Source: Pomacea canaliculata (lineage: Eukaryota > Mollusca > Gastropoda > Architaenioglossa > Ampullariidae). From it: a stretch of DNA of 64,000 nt. The notes beneath the pieces were generated by a model. That model was given only the letters and a program-made list of their open reading frames with translations. It searched no databases and had not been told where the DNA came from. The stretch is taken from the NCBI RefSeq assembly GCF_003073045.1, contig NC_037599.1, forward strand, positions 23,130,555 through 23,194,554, written 5' to 3'. Made by a program: the position numbers and the translations under genes. Positions 1 through 12,600 of this stretch are shown one piece after another; within the stretch, counting starts at the first letter, position 1; every line of letters begins with the position of its first letter.

Positions 1-396
1 GACACTGAGGTCACAACACCTGGGTCCAAACGCTCCACCCGCTCACTAAGAACGAAGGGTACAAATGGCACTTACATTTTCCATGTCCCGTTTGTACACG
101 CTTTTCTGCAACGTTGATGTGGTCTTTCTGCCTTATATTTCTTTGTAAACACAGTGAGAAGTGTGGTTGCTTTGCCTTTTTCTGCATAGATTTTCTAGAC
201 TAATTCTCATACTTCTTTGTTCCATAATTGACCTTGTTATACCTCTAACAGTTATACTATTATGTTGGATGTATCTCTAATAAATCAAAAAGCACTTTAA
301 GTCAGTCTTGATGGCAGGGAAAGGTGCTGTAGAATTAACATTATCATTATTGTGTTTTTCACAACAGTTTCCTTTACCTTTATAATTTCCTTGCAG
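1..396 (+). other. Intron-like sequence before a plus-strand terminal exon
   Basis: No open frame or motif is recognisable here. The stretch ends in a pyrimidine-rich tract and a TTGCAG acceptor immediately before position 397, so it is read as the last intron of a gene that starts to the left of the window. Confidence 0.35.
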
Positions 397-449
397 ATTC
401 CACAGACGTTTCTGGAAGCAAGCGCAAACGAGCAAAAGAACACAGATGA
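397..449 (+). CDS. Possible last coding exon of an upstream gene (partial)
   Basis: A good splice acceptor (pyrimidine tract then TTGCAG) precedes this short segment. In the frame entered one base into a codon it reads a basic C-terminus, STDVSGSKRKRAKEHR, followed by TGA at 447-449. The KRKR cluster would suit a nuclear localisation tail. The other two frames also stop soon, at 457 to 473, so frame choice is a judgement based on composition. No family is recognised. The roughly 3 kb that follow have no coding signal and end near a polyadenylation signal, which fits a terminal exon with a long 3'UTR. Confidence 0.35.
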
Positions 450-904
450 TAACAGCTGCTAACTTCAGGTGAAATATAATTCAGCACCCACTGGGTGAGG
501 AGAGGTGATGCCCTGCAGTCTTTAATGGACAAGCCTGGGCCAGTGCTGTACTCTTTTTGGAGAGTCAGCTTTTGCTGTGGTGCTCGGCATAATCACATCA
601 TATAAACGTCCAGCCATGGGGCAGACTGCACGGCAAGACACAGTCTGTTGTAGACTTTCGTGTACACAATGGCCTGCAGTAGATTAGACATAGATTTTGT
701 TATGCAGGAGATGGCCCTTATCTGGTGTAGGCTAGGAAAGAAAATGTATAAGGAAATCTCTAAAGTAGAGAAATTGCTTCAACCCTGAAAGCTTAAAAAT
801 GTGTTAGAGAGAAGCAGTGGGCCTGCATTTTTATTTATCAGGTTAGTGCATCCACCAGTGGCCACCATAAAACATTTCTCAAGTCTCGCATCTACGACCA
901 TCAC

Positions 905-1018
905 TGCTTAACAATCAGTTTGAGCTTGGTGGCACCTGACAACACAGGCTGGTCATCTGGTTGCTTAACAATCAGTGTGAGCTTGGTGGCACCTGACAAC
1001 ACAGGCTGGTCATCTGGT
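905..1018 (+). repeat. Two-copy 57-bp tandem duplication
   Basis: Two adjacent 57-bp units beginning TGCTTAACAATCAG are nearly identical, with one visible mismatch (TTTGAG versus TGTGAG). The near identity suggests a recent duplication within the probable 3'UTR. Confidence 0.85.
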
Positions 1019-3478
1019 TGCTGCTGTCTGCTGACTTCTCAGGGAATGCAGGTCAAGATGGACAGGCGGCAAGCCAGCCCCTGAACACATGCCTTGCGTT
1101 GGCTGGCTGGTTTGCTGGCAGGCTGGCCCGCTAGCTGTTGGTTGCAGCCAGGGAAGAGCTGCGTGCTTTTGTAGTTGACTTTCTTTCCTAAAACTGGTCC
1201 TAGTAGAAGGAAACAGTGTTAACTACAGCATGATGTATGTTCTTTATTTCTTGTGCTTTGATATCCAGAAGATACTTTAATCACACAAAAAATAATCAGT
1301 TAATATTGTAGACAAGTATGAGAAAAAAAGGCCTGGGCTAACTTCTTTTTTTTTTTTTTGCACTCTTTGTTGGCCTACTATTTTCTAGGCACGTGGTGGG
1401 TGATGAGAGTGGAAGAGAGAGCGTTTGTGTCAGTGTACAAGTGAGTGCATCTACACGTCCACCCATGATGCAAAACAAATGCAGTTGCCTGCACATGTTG
1501 ATTATAGATTTGTTGTAGATATATCATGTCTCACGTTGTGATGGAAACTGACCTGCGCAATGTGATGTGTGTTACCTGGCAAGAGCCTTGTAGCATTGAG
1601 GTGTAGGAGGAGGTAACTAATGCCATGTGATTTGGCTATGGGGATTCCTTCTCCTCCCACCTCCACCCCTTGTGAGATGTGCCCATCTGTGCGTGTACAT
1701 ACCGATTGTAAATATAGGTTGCAGAGTTATTTATGTTCTTGTGGGAACATCCTAGACACAGGAGTGCAGTTTGTTGTCGCGAGGTCTTTTTTTTTTTTAA
1801 ATAAAAGGGAAAGTGTTCACTCTGCTGGCCAAAACCGTTGCTGTCATTTGACAACAGTTTGCTTTTGGCAAGGAGACTGGAATCACCAACCATCACTGTC
1901 AGCTACTGTAGACAACTGAAGGGCAAGTGTTACAAATGCAGGGTTTTCTGGACCATAGCCTATGTGAGGAGAGCAACCAGCTGCAGAAGGGAAATACCCT
2001 GCATCTGTGACAGCACCTGATGCACAATGTGATAGCTTTGCCATTTACTGCCAACGTTTTATGCATAATTATAATTATCACACTTGCTGGAGTAGCCCAG
2101 CCAAGAACCTTTAATAGAGTGGGGCAGGAGCCTTTTTTTTTCTGGGTTAGCAATGAAGGCAAGGGCCAAGCCTTGGATACACAGGCCCCTCCCCTCTCCC
2201 CCCTGTCCTGCAACCCCACTCCTTGCTTTTCTTTTCGTTTCCATACTTGATTCCAGTGTGTGGAGTGATATGTAGAACCAAAAGACTGTAATCGCTATGT
2301 TCTGTTGAATTTGATCGAGTCGTGGCTAGTCCAATGATTATTGATAACTAATGCTGTAAAATATACATTCAATTCTAGGAGGTGTTGTTGAGCTTTTCAT
2401 CTGTGTGTACTTTTCTTGCGTGTAGATGATTTGTGAGAGTTCTGTACAGTCCAGACAAGTTTGCTGTTGGGCAGGTTAGCTTTGCCCGCTGGTCTGCTCA
2501 CTTGTACATAAACCGTTGTCTTTTCCACCATGCTTTTCTTCCCATTGACTTCTCTTTGAGCATCACATCATGGTCATCTGCATGTTGGACACTGTTGGCA
2601 TAATTTGTAGATCCAGCATACATTCTTTTTACTCTGAGTACCGTAGAGAGTACAAGAAAATTTGTATAGCTGCCTTGAGAAGGACGGATGTTAGGAGAGG
2701 GTGTTAGCAATGGGTATATCACCAAATCTTTGCTTGGTGTAGGTAGTGAGTGTCCAAGGATGCGAATGTGCTTTTCAGTCCGTTAATAATCATGGTTAAT
2801 TTGTTTTTCCCATGGACTACGCTTGTGGTAAGAAAAGTATAGGAGAGATTATTAAACAGATCTGGGGGGAAGTGTTTCGGACATTTCTTGACGGAGTGAG
2901 GTATTCAGACAGTAGCTGTTGGGAGGGGTTACACCACAAGAGCTGTGAATTGTTGGTGTTGGCAGAATATAAAAATTGTGGCAGTTTTACTTCTAGTCAG
3001 GGTAACTATAGTTCCTAGGAACAACCATTCATACCGACAGTAGACCATTCCAGTTTCAAGCACAAAGCCAAGGTGCTCTTGCAGGGCTCCGGTAGGTTGG
3101 GAAAAGGTAGTGATGCATGAACTGGCAGGATGACGGCATTGTAGCTACTGTTGAAGTGAAGGTTTAACAGCTTAACTACCAGTAGGTTGGATTAAGGATT
3201 TGCCAGTGTTGGCATTGAGCTCTTAAAAACTTTTTTTTTTTTTTTAAATATCTCGTCACTTACAGGATCTTCCTAGGTGCTCATTTTTGATGGCATGTTG
3301 GAATGCAAGGTAGTGGGAGAGAACTGTTACCTGTGGGTGCACATCATGGGCCTCCACACCCTCGCATCTTTGCAGCTGTAGATAGGCATGGGGTGTGTAG
3401 GTGAGCTCACATCTTTCTTTCTTTCAATAAGCATCTTGATTCACTGTATATTTTTTATTTTTATATACAGTATATGTG

Positions 3479-3484
3479 AATAAA
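3479..3484 (+). terminator. AATAAA polyadenylation signal candidate
   Basis: A canonical AATAAA lies in an AT-rich context and is followed by T-rich sequence, a plausible end for the transcript whose last exon is at 397. The hexamer alone is weak evidence. Confidence 0.4.
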
Positions 3485-3510
3485 GTATAGATCTTATTTC
3501 TTAATTAACC

Positions 3511-5607
3511 ATCCCTGTTTTGTCTTCATTTGTGGCTCATTTTTCTCACCTGAATGTTTTTGCATGTACGCATTTGATCATGTGCACAGCACTACAGGCA
3601 GCACTGTGGAGGATACACTGCACACCCTGTTGTGTGTTTGTTTTTGTGTATTTTGCACCAAACCTATTTTGGAACATCAGGTAGACTTCATACTTCAGCA
3701 GCAGTAGGCTTGCACGCTAAAATGAACTGGGTGTCCTGCTGGTGGACTGGTTGGTCGGGCCATGTCAGATGGTTGAACCAGTCTAACCCACACCATTCTA
3801 AAATTATATGCACTATTATTTCAAGCATTTGTTCACAAATATAAAGAAAGCACTGAAGATACACCTTTGCGTCTCAAGCACAGCTGAAGCATGTAAGAAT
3901 ATTTCCCACATTTATGTAACTGTACATGCAGGCTTGATAATGCAGATACATGAAGTCATTCCTACACCATCAGTCTAGTTTTCACAAAGAACTAGTGGAA
4001 GGGGTGGGAGACACAAGCACAGATTTGTGGCAATTTTTAAATACATTTTTTATTAACTGTAAAAATCTGAAGATGCCTAAAGCCAAACATCACCACAGGT
4101 CAGGGTTAGACAACCTTTGGTGTTAAATCTTTCATTGCTAAGTCACTAGATAAAGAAAAGGCTGTTGTTGTGTTTCAGATATTCTTTTTTAAATATCAAA
4201 GATATAGGCAGAATATTAATCTTAAAGTGAAATACACAAAACTTTCTTTAGCTAAAATTTCTCTATGTTGCAACATGAAACTGTCTCGTGTATTTATGTT
4301 TAAAGCTGTAAGTGGCTGTCACATTTTTGCTATGACATAAAACTAAAAATACCTCAATCAAATACAGGATGTAAAATATGGGAGGGGAGAACTGGCCACA
4401 CAAATATGACATAAAATGGTTACAATGGTATAGCTGCAGAAAGGCTAAAACAAAGTGATGATAAAATGAAGTGGATGTGGAGATAGCAATGTTTTCTGCA
4501 AAGGGTTTGCAGATTGGTGTTTGTATGGCAATCGGATGGAATGGGTTGTGAAGTGAAACAGGATGTATACAGAAACTCTTTGAAAAGTCTGTATTGTAAA
4601 GAAGAAATCTTGTGTTTTGCACTAAATTAGGATTTTTTTTACATTTCATGCTCTGCTGCCTTCTTTGATGGCTTAGAGCAGTATCTCAGTGGCAAGCTAT
4701 TTTTGGCAATGCAGAAAGCAGTGGTACAGCACTGTTGTGCATAGATGATGTAATAATGATCAATAAAGGTCATTAATTATTAAGTGCAAATACCTGATCA
4801 GTCAAGGATTTAATAAAAATGCCCTATGATGGACCTGTTACTGCATACCAACATAGCATTTGGGTACCAATGTGCAAGCCACAAAGTTCAAATCCAAAAA
4901 CAATCACAACATAATCAACCATTATAAAAAGTACTTTCAGAACAGAAACTTCGTGCTAAGGCTAATTACATAACTGAAGTTAGAAATAAACAATGACTCC
5001 CCTGTATGGCTGTTGAACTGCAGTCCCACATTATCATTTTTCAGGTAGTGTGGGAGAGGAATTTGTTGTAAGAAAAAGCACACATTAAATGAATCCCTGC
5101 TATTTAGTTCTCAATCCAACCTCCTAACACCATCTATCCTCAATAGCTAACTGTTTTTATCTCAAGGTTGGCTGGAGACTCCACTGTCTCAGTTGGCAGA
5201 ACTTTTATTAAAGACCAAAATTACAGTTGTATACAGATTGTGCCAAGCACATATGCAACATGCAAACAGATTTTAGGACATTATTCAAGACAAGAATTTT
5301 ATTTTGTACTTTATTATTTGAAATTTTTAAACCTTTGAATTCCTAGCTATAACATGGCTGGAAGCTGACAACTACACCTAACTACAGGAGCAAACACGGC
5401 TAGATGTTGCACAAATCCCAGATTGTGACTTCACTCTCACTGCCTCTTCACCTCCTTTTGGTGTCCCTTTTCTTTAATTGTGCTGGCATAAGAAGCCAAA
5501 TTCTCCAAAATCTACAGAAGAACGCAACCCCCTGCCAAAAAAACAAAGTAAGCTGATTTACTTTGAAGAACTCAAAGCGTTTTGAGTAACAGAAGTCCAT
5601 TCTCCCT
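3511..5607. other. Convergent intergenic / annexin 3'UTR region
   Basis: No coding exon is recognisable. The part next to 5608 is expected to be the annexin 3'UTR; on the minus strand AATAAA hexamers occur, for example at 5298-5303. The open frame at 4263-4649 on the minus strand has no family-like features and is treated as chance. Confidence 0.4.
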
Positions 5608-8600
5608 CTAGTTATGGCTGGGGTCCAGAACAGACAACAGCATTTTCTTGTAATCCCCACTGCACTCGCTTGTAATTGCTTCAGCAAGAGATTTGCCATA
5701 CAGTCTGGCAAACTCCTTCTTGATATCTTCCAAATCAATCTAAAACAGACACAAAATACTATTTCATTCACAGTATGATGTCAGAGCCTTGTATTCTCAA
5801 AATATGGTGCATTTTATACCTTCAAAAATAAAAACTATAATTTATCAAAAAGCCCACTTCAAACAATTTCTAAACAAAAGGCTGTTATTGTATAGTAATA
5901 AGCCTTCATTTATTTTTATTTACACCCAGTGTGAATGTTGCACTGTTGGGGGAAAATATTACAAAACTGTACTACTAAGCATACAACTGACTACATTTCA
6001 GCATTTCATCTACAGAATGGGTGGGAAACATCTGATCCATAGACCATATAAGCCCTGCAAAATCATCTGGTCTGGCTCTGCAAAGGCAACCAAGGGTGGA
6101 ATTTGTTTTCATATCAACATAATTTTTTTTTCCCTTCAGCAGGAAACAGATCACATGAAATCTAATTCTAGAGAAAAGTTTGCTTTTCAATATGGCAGTT
6201 ACTTCCCTTCAAGAAGCTTTACTTGAGTCAATGAAAAAATACCAACATAACAGCTTTTATTACAGGAAAAGCTTTTTAATTTAATTCTGGAAGACTAGCA
6301 GATTGTATGTGTTTTCATGCTGTGGAGGTACTTGCAGAAAGCTACAAATTTTATGCATATCTGTGTGCTTGGTTGTAACCAAAGTTTGCTTTACCTCTGA
6401 GCGTGAGACGATGATGCGAATTAAGTCATTGTCATTTGTTCCAATGCCTGCCATGCTCTCATTCAGGCGGCGTGCAAAGTACCGAGGTTTGCTCTTCACA
6501 CTCTCAACTGAAACAAATGACAAAGTTAATGACTCACTTGTGTGATTTCAAACTTGTAACATGCAAGTAAAGGGTTTCTCCTGCAAAGAGTTTGCACATC
6601 TTCCACAGATTACAAAATATGCAGGTATTTTAAACAGCAACTTTTAAAAGGAGAATTAGATATAGCTTTGCAGACTAACCTATAGCAAGATACCCTTCCT
6701 GTAGACTTCCACTGCACTCAGACTTAATTGACTCTTCAATTGGGTGGCCTGTCAGATGCTCAAATCTCTCAAACATCTTCTTAAGTTGTCCTGGTGAGCG
6801 TAGGCACAGGATAGCATTGAGTTCTGCCTCTTCGGTTCCCCATCTAGCCTCTCCTGCCTGCACATGCAATATGAGATTATAAAACTGTTTGCATCCTGTT
6901 TAAGAAACACTTTTTGGATGTCTAGGCTTTCAGGTTGTACCCCCAGCATCTATCCATCAAAGAAAAAGTACAATACATTATTCTGCCATTTCATTTTTGT
7001 GCATTTCCACGACAAAGGTATGCTTTTAATGATACCAAATAACTGCAGCTGCTGGTATATCGACTCACAAATAGCATTAGTGCACGCACAAAATGCACAG
7101 ATTCATACCTCAAAGAATCTTTTTGCATCCTCTTCAGCTTTATGCTCATCAGCACCCCAGTCATCAGACTGACGTCCGGCCGCGCACAAGGAAACCATCA
7201 GACGGCTGAAATATCCACTGGTATCACTTTGCAGATCATCTTCCAAGTCACATCCAAATTCTTCAATCATATTTAAACACACAAGCATACAAATAATAAT
7301 ATGGCAGATTTAAACTGCATTTCTCTATCTACAGAAGATTAAATGTACTTTATACCAATCACATCTAAACACAATTTTAAAATACCCTTAGCGCACATTC
7401 AAACTTATAAGCAAGCCAAAATGTATCAAGGGACAAAAAAAATGAATCGTATAGACAAGCATACCACAGAAACACTGCATCATAAGGATAAAGTTTTGGC
7501 AGTCAGCATCTTCTACAGATTTTTAGAGTTAATTCGATAAAATTCTGAAAGTTGTCTGCACTTGCCTCATAGCAATTAAAAGGGGGGGGGGGGGGAAATC
7601 TGCAACGACCTAAATTTTGTAAATGTAATTTCCCTCCTAGCAGCCTCCTATATATCAAGTTTAAAATGAAAAGAATGTTTTACTTTGAAATGCAGCCTTT
7701 GTTGTAGCCAACTCATTCTTTCCGTTGTATACCCATACTTGCCTTCTTTGTAACGTTTCTTTATTTCGTTGATCTCTGCATTGGTTCTAGTTGTCAGTAT
7801 CTCCACAAGAGTAGTCTCATCTGTTCCAATTCCCTGCATGAGATGAACATCTTGTTTATTTCCTTCTGCCAATTTGTGTTTGGTCAAGTTAAAAATATTT
7901 CAATCTATTTCTATATCTATAATTAAGCTTCTGAATGTGTACACCTGATGTACATTAGTGGGCAGGCTTGCACAACTAAACAGTAATAAGAACACTTATG
8001 CATCCCTTTATATTGGCTGTAATCCCTTTCCATTTATTTCTCTTCATAAGAGTTCTCACCGAGTTTGGTCACCCTGTGAAATTCACAGAACACGAATATA
8101 AAGAAACATTTTAATGTTAAAATTTTAAAAATATAAAACAATGAACTGTAGTTCCATGCAAGAACTGTTTCGCACCACAAAAACCATCCTGAGTGGTGTG
8201 CCTTGTCAGCTGCTGCATCTAGTCAGGTCTCCATAAAGACCAGCACCAGCTGGCCAACTTCTCTGCTAGTGTCACTCACGGGATGGATGATGATAACTTA
8301 CCTTAATGGCCTTGTTGATTTGACGAGCATCAAATGTCCTTGGGGGTGTCATAAGGGCTATACACACCTCCTCAAGGTCTCCTCCTAGTTCACTCTTCAA
8401 GTCATCGATCAGATCCTGTCACACAGGCATACACATAAGAAACTTTCTCCCTTCTTCACTTTTATCCTTTCCCTCTCTTTGTCAATCAGATAATCACAAA
8501 CACAGACATATATGTTCTCCAGCATAAATGCAATTATACAAAGAAAAAATACCTTGCCATAAGCAGTTTTGAAGGCAAGAGCAATCTGTTGCCTCTGGTC

Positions 8601-9647
8601 ATTACTATGCTTGCTCAGTTCCTTTATAATAATGCTTTCATTTGTGCCTGGACATATATTAAACATGTTTAAATTTACTCAAGAATGTATAATTAATATT
8701 CATTTACAATTTTATACAAATTATATAACTGAAAAAGTATTCAGTATTAAAGATCGATGACTGTGTACATGAATATAATAATAATTTCAAAATTATTTTT
8801 GAATAATAAATTAAAATATAACATTAGTAATGTATATCATAAATAACACTTAAGTAGGTTAGTAAAACATTTTTATTTCATGAAGGCAAATATGTAGTAA
8901 TGCATATTCAATCATCAAATAACTCCTAAGCTTACATATTAAGTCAGTATTACTCAACTTGTTTAATTTTAAGTATAATAAAAACTATATAATTCAATTT
9001 GTAAAATGCATCTACTCTTGTGGAAACAATGAAGTCAATGCTCAAACATTGTAATGCAGTAAAACCTCATTCAGACCTTCAGGGTTTGAGAGTTTGTGAC
9101 CCACTCTCAGACAGGACCCAATTTTTTTTACTGACATAGATCCGTTATCTCTGTTAAGGCTGTACCTCCCTAATGAAACTTTAATTATGACCAACAGTTT
9201 GTGCTCTTTTGTGACACTTTTGAAGAAGTTGTGTAAAGTATCAAGTACATTATGAAATGGACTGCTTCTAGTTGACCATTTGCATATTTCGTTTCAGGCA
9301 CAAAATGTCAAAAATATATGGGACCCCTGGTAAAAGACATGGGACCATATGTTTTTGGTACTCTATATGCTGCTAGAGTTCATTAGAAACAGTTAAGCTT
9401 ACAATGAAGACAGAAATGATAAATTTGGGCAGCAAGTGAATATCCACAGAAAATATATGTGAACTTTGTTACACAGACAGTAAACTTATATCTACCTGGC
9501 TTGCGACTATATTTATCAGCTTTGTTCTGCAAACTACAAGTCCTGTAGAAGAGGAAGATCTATGGTCTTACCAAAGCCTTTCATGGCATTGCGAAGATGT
9601 TCTGCTGCAGCCCCAGGATTGAAGCCTCCTACAGGTTTGACTGTGCC
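5608..9647 (-). CDS. Annexin, four-repeat core (start exon not found)
   Basis: A calcium-dependent phospholipid-binding protein of the cytosolic membrane face. Eight exons join in one frame: 9647-9572, 8647-8553, 8415-8302, 7833-7743, 7260-7109, 6857-6680, 6507-6395 and 5739-5608 (stop TAG). They give 316 residues, the usual size of a full annexin core. All four repeats are visible. The calcium loops are KGFGT (repeat 1, split by an intron), KGIGT (repeat 2), RWGT (repeat 3, the usual variant) and AGIGT (repeat 4), with matching downstream acidic residues in SELGG, SDTSG, SECSG and SECSG. The N-terminal tail begins [12 protein letters not shown], close to the start of the core in other annexins, so only a short start exon is missing. 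It must lie upstream of 9650 and end in phase 0. Orthology to a particular vertebrate annexin cannot be settled by eye. Confidence 0.93.
7261..7742 (-). other. GC-AG intron in the annexin gene
   Basis: Repeat 2 coding sequence ends in KRYKE and is followed by GCAAGT rather than GTAAGT. Using the GC donor after 7743 and the acceptor before 7260 joins GAAG to AATTTGG and gives [12 protein letters not shown], exactly the continuity expected inside an annexin repeat. No nearby GT donor gives a better join. GC-AG introns are a known minor class. Confidence 0.8.
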
Positions 9648-9659
9648 CTAGTAAAGAAT

Positions 9660-12600
9660 AGAAATTCACATGAAATATTACAATTTAAGAAAAACATTGC
9701 AGGAAATATACCTTAATGCAGTACAGCTGAGAACGACATCACTACATAATTATGAAATTCTTTACTTATAGTCTAAACTATTCATATAAATGAAATCCAG
9801 TATTTTCACGGTATTTTGGATAGTGATATATATTCCCATGCTGTCTGTAAGAAGTATAATACTTGTATTAAGTAGTCTCCCTTTCATCTCCAAGCTTCTG
9901 CGCCGTCTATGCTGACATTTCAGGTGCATTAATTTATCATTTTATGCATCATTACTTGTCTAGTTTATTTCATTGAACAAACTCCACGCAGTTCTTGTTG
10001 ACTCATATTTTTCTTAATATGAGGAATTCCTCCCTTACCACCGATAATTGCGCGAGTGTCTCTTTCATAAAATGAAAGAATTTAAGAAGTATAATTATAT
10101 ATAGTTTTTTCTTTTCTTTGATATTCTTCTCTCCCCCTATTCGTAGAGAATGCAAAAAAAATAAAAAATAAATAAAAAAATAAAAATGAAAAGTAAGCTT
10201 TATGACAGCTGTGTTTCCTCGATTTGCAGCAGCAAGTCACACGCACAAGAACAGTCACGTGACACTTGCCGTGGTCGCGCAATTTGGGGAAAGGTTCCGG
10301 GGTCGAGCTTCACTCTCATTTGCAAACCGTCCTTTCCTGTCAAAAGCCAGGCGCGCGGTGTAGTCATTGCTCCAGTTTGTATGTCTCAGCAGTGTATTAC
10401 AAACCAACACCATAAATCACCGGTCACGAGAGAAACTGTGTCATGCGATCACGAGCCGCGCCCATGCGCATGGCAACTGTCACACCCACGTACCAGACAG
10501 CTGCACCAGACCAACGACGATGAAATCATCGTGAAACGAAAACAGTCTATAATATAAAACCTCACATAAAGCCTATTTGTTTTGCATAGGGCGATGTTGA
10601 TAAGGCAATGATCTGTTTCCTACATTTTACACATAGTACAGCAGCTGTCTTGATGCGCGCTAGATGACACCACGTAAATCAATCAGGATCGAATATGTAT
10701 ATAGGGCTGTTAATCGCCAGGTAAGCGAATGAAAAAAAAAAAAAAAAAATTCGACGAAACTCAGTTTAATATCGAATAGCAGTAGATACTGACATACGAG
10801 TCATCGTGTAAGTTAATGGTGTGCACCCATGTGGTAGCTGTTGTCGCAGGGACGCCAGGTCGAGATTTTGCAATAAGACCCGTTAGCTGCATGTGATGGA
10901 TAGGTTATGGTGACACTGCCAAAGCCAAAAATAGAACACCGGGAAGATTAATCCTTTTAATCATCGATCTTTCCTCTTGTTTTATAGCTCAGCAATGGAA
11001 GAGGAAAAGCTGAACGGAAGACACGTCTTGATACGACATCAGCGAACTATATATACATGTACATGGTTTGACCATCGATGGAAGTTACCTACACAATATG
11101 TGACCGGAACAGCCATGCACCTCACAGATATTAATATAATAAATTATATTATTGCATTATTATAAATAATTCAGCCGGGTACGTCTATTCAGATGGTTGC
11201 TCATGATTAAATATAGATTGATATATAATCAACAGTTTTGTCACAGAGCAGTAGCATATATAGAAGGTGTAACGAGAGAAGTATGAACACTCGTCGTGCC
11301 ACTTGAAGGATTGACATGAGCTGCATTTCACAGCATGTAGGCGGCCTTGTAGACCGTACACCTGCACTCGAAACGCACTTCTTCTGGTGTAGCCTCAGTA
11401 AACACGCCAGGGAGAGGGTGGCGGCCATCGATACGCATGGCCTAGTTCAAGCCCGAGAAGCACCGAATGATACACGAAGGATGGGATGCACTGCCATACC
11501 CTGTGGGCGGTGGCAGTTTGCCAGCGCACAGATTCGCATTCGCACTTTACTTTCTCACTAACCACGAGCCCGCACAGTCTGTGAAGTAAAAGATACAAGG
11601 TAAACCACTCGATGTAAAAGGTATTATTCCCACACTGCAGGGGCCTCAGTTATCCGGCGACAGTAAGTCGCTCCTCGGGGCAGAAAGAGAAACTCAAGAA
11701 CAAGAGTCTTTGTTTCTGAAGTTAACGCGGTGTCCAGACCCCGCGGTCACTATTTCATGTTTCTTTACTCTAGCACATCTTTGACACCCCTTTATACCTG
11801 CAGCTCAAGGGGAAAACAACATTTCAGAGTCTTGTCCTTGAGTTTTCCCATGTTGCCCTGGGAAACGACTTAATTCTCGTTCATAACCTCGGGAGCAGTA
11901 ACATCTGTGTTTGTGGCAAGTGTGCGAACATGATGTTAGGAGACTCGATGGAAGGCAAGATGACAGTTTGTATAATATACTATGCAAGAAGGTATGCATG
12001 CATGCAATTGCTATTGACTGTGTGTGTCAGTGACTGACTAGGGTCCGGTCACACGTTCCGAGGACACCACATGCAAACTTCACTTGCAGCAGAAATCAGT
12101 AGAAAACAAGTTTGAGAGGAAATATGTCTGTTTACAATTCGATCAATGTTGGGTAGACCAGCCTTGGGTAGAAATATACGGGCGTGGTTGGTTTATAGAG
12201 CCAGCGTCTGGGACTTACAGGATCACCTGACGAGAGTGAGCAATCCTCTAGAAATGAACGCCCACGATACAAAGTGCTCATAACTTTCACAATGAACAAA
12301 TCCTGCCGGCATTTTGTGTGCAACCACATGAGATCACCCACGCAAAATTACCCCAATAATTACCGTGCAATAAACGGTTAAAGACTGCAAAAACATTAAC
12401 AGCTGGGACGAAAAGAGAAGCAACACAAATTATTTTATCTGGCGAACACTTAAGAAGACGAAGAGCATCACTAGTAAGGTAAGGGACTACACTGGTTGCA
12501 CGAGGACTACGGAATATATTCCTCTGAACACCATAGCTGCAGAATGCGATCGCAAACCTTCGCACGTGTTCTAAGCACGTTTGAAGTGTTAGCTTGTGCC

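Larger units (their letters stand above)
450..3510 (+). other. Probable long 3'UTR of the upstream plus-strand gene
   Basis: This stretch holds only short chance open frames, T-rich runs and a small tandem duplication. It ends close to an AATAAA hexamer. Reading it as one continuous 3'UTR is inference; an intergenic reading is possible for part of it. Confidence 0.35.
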
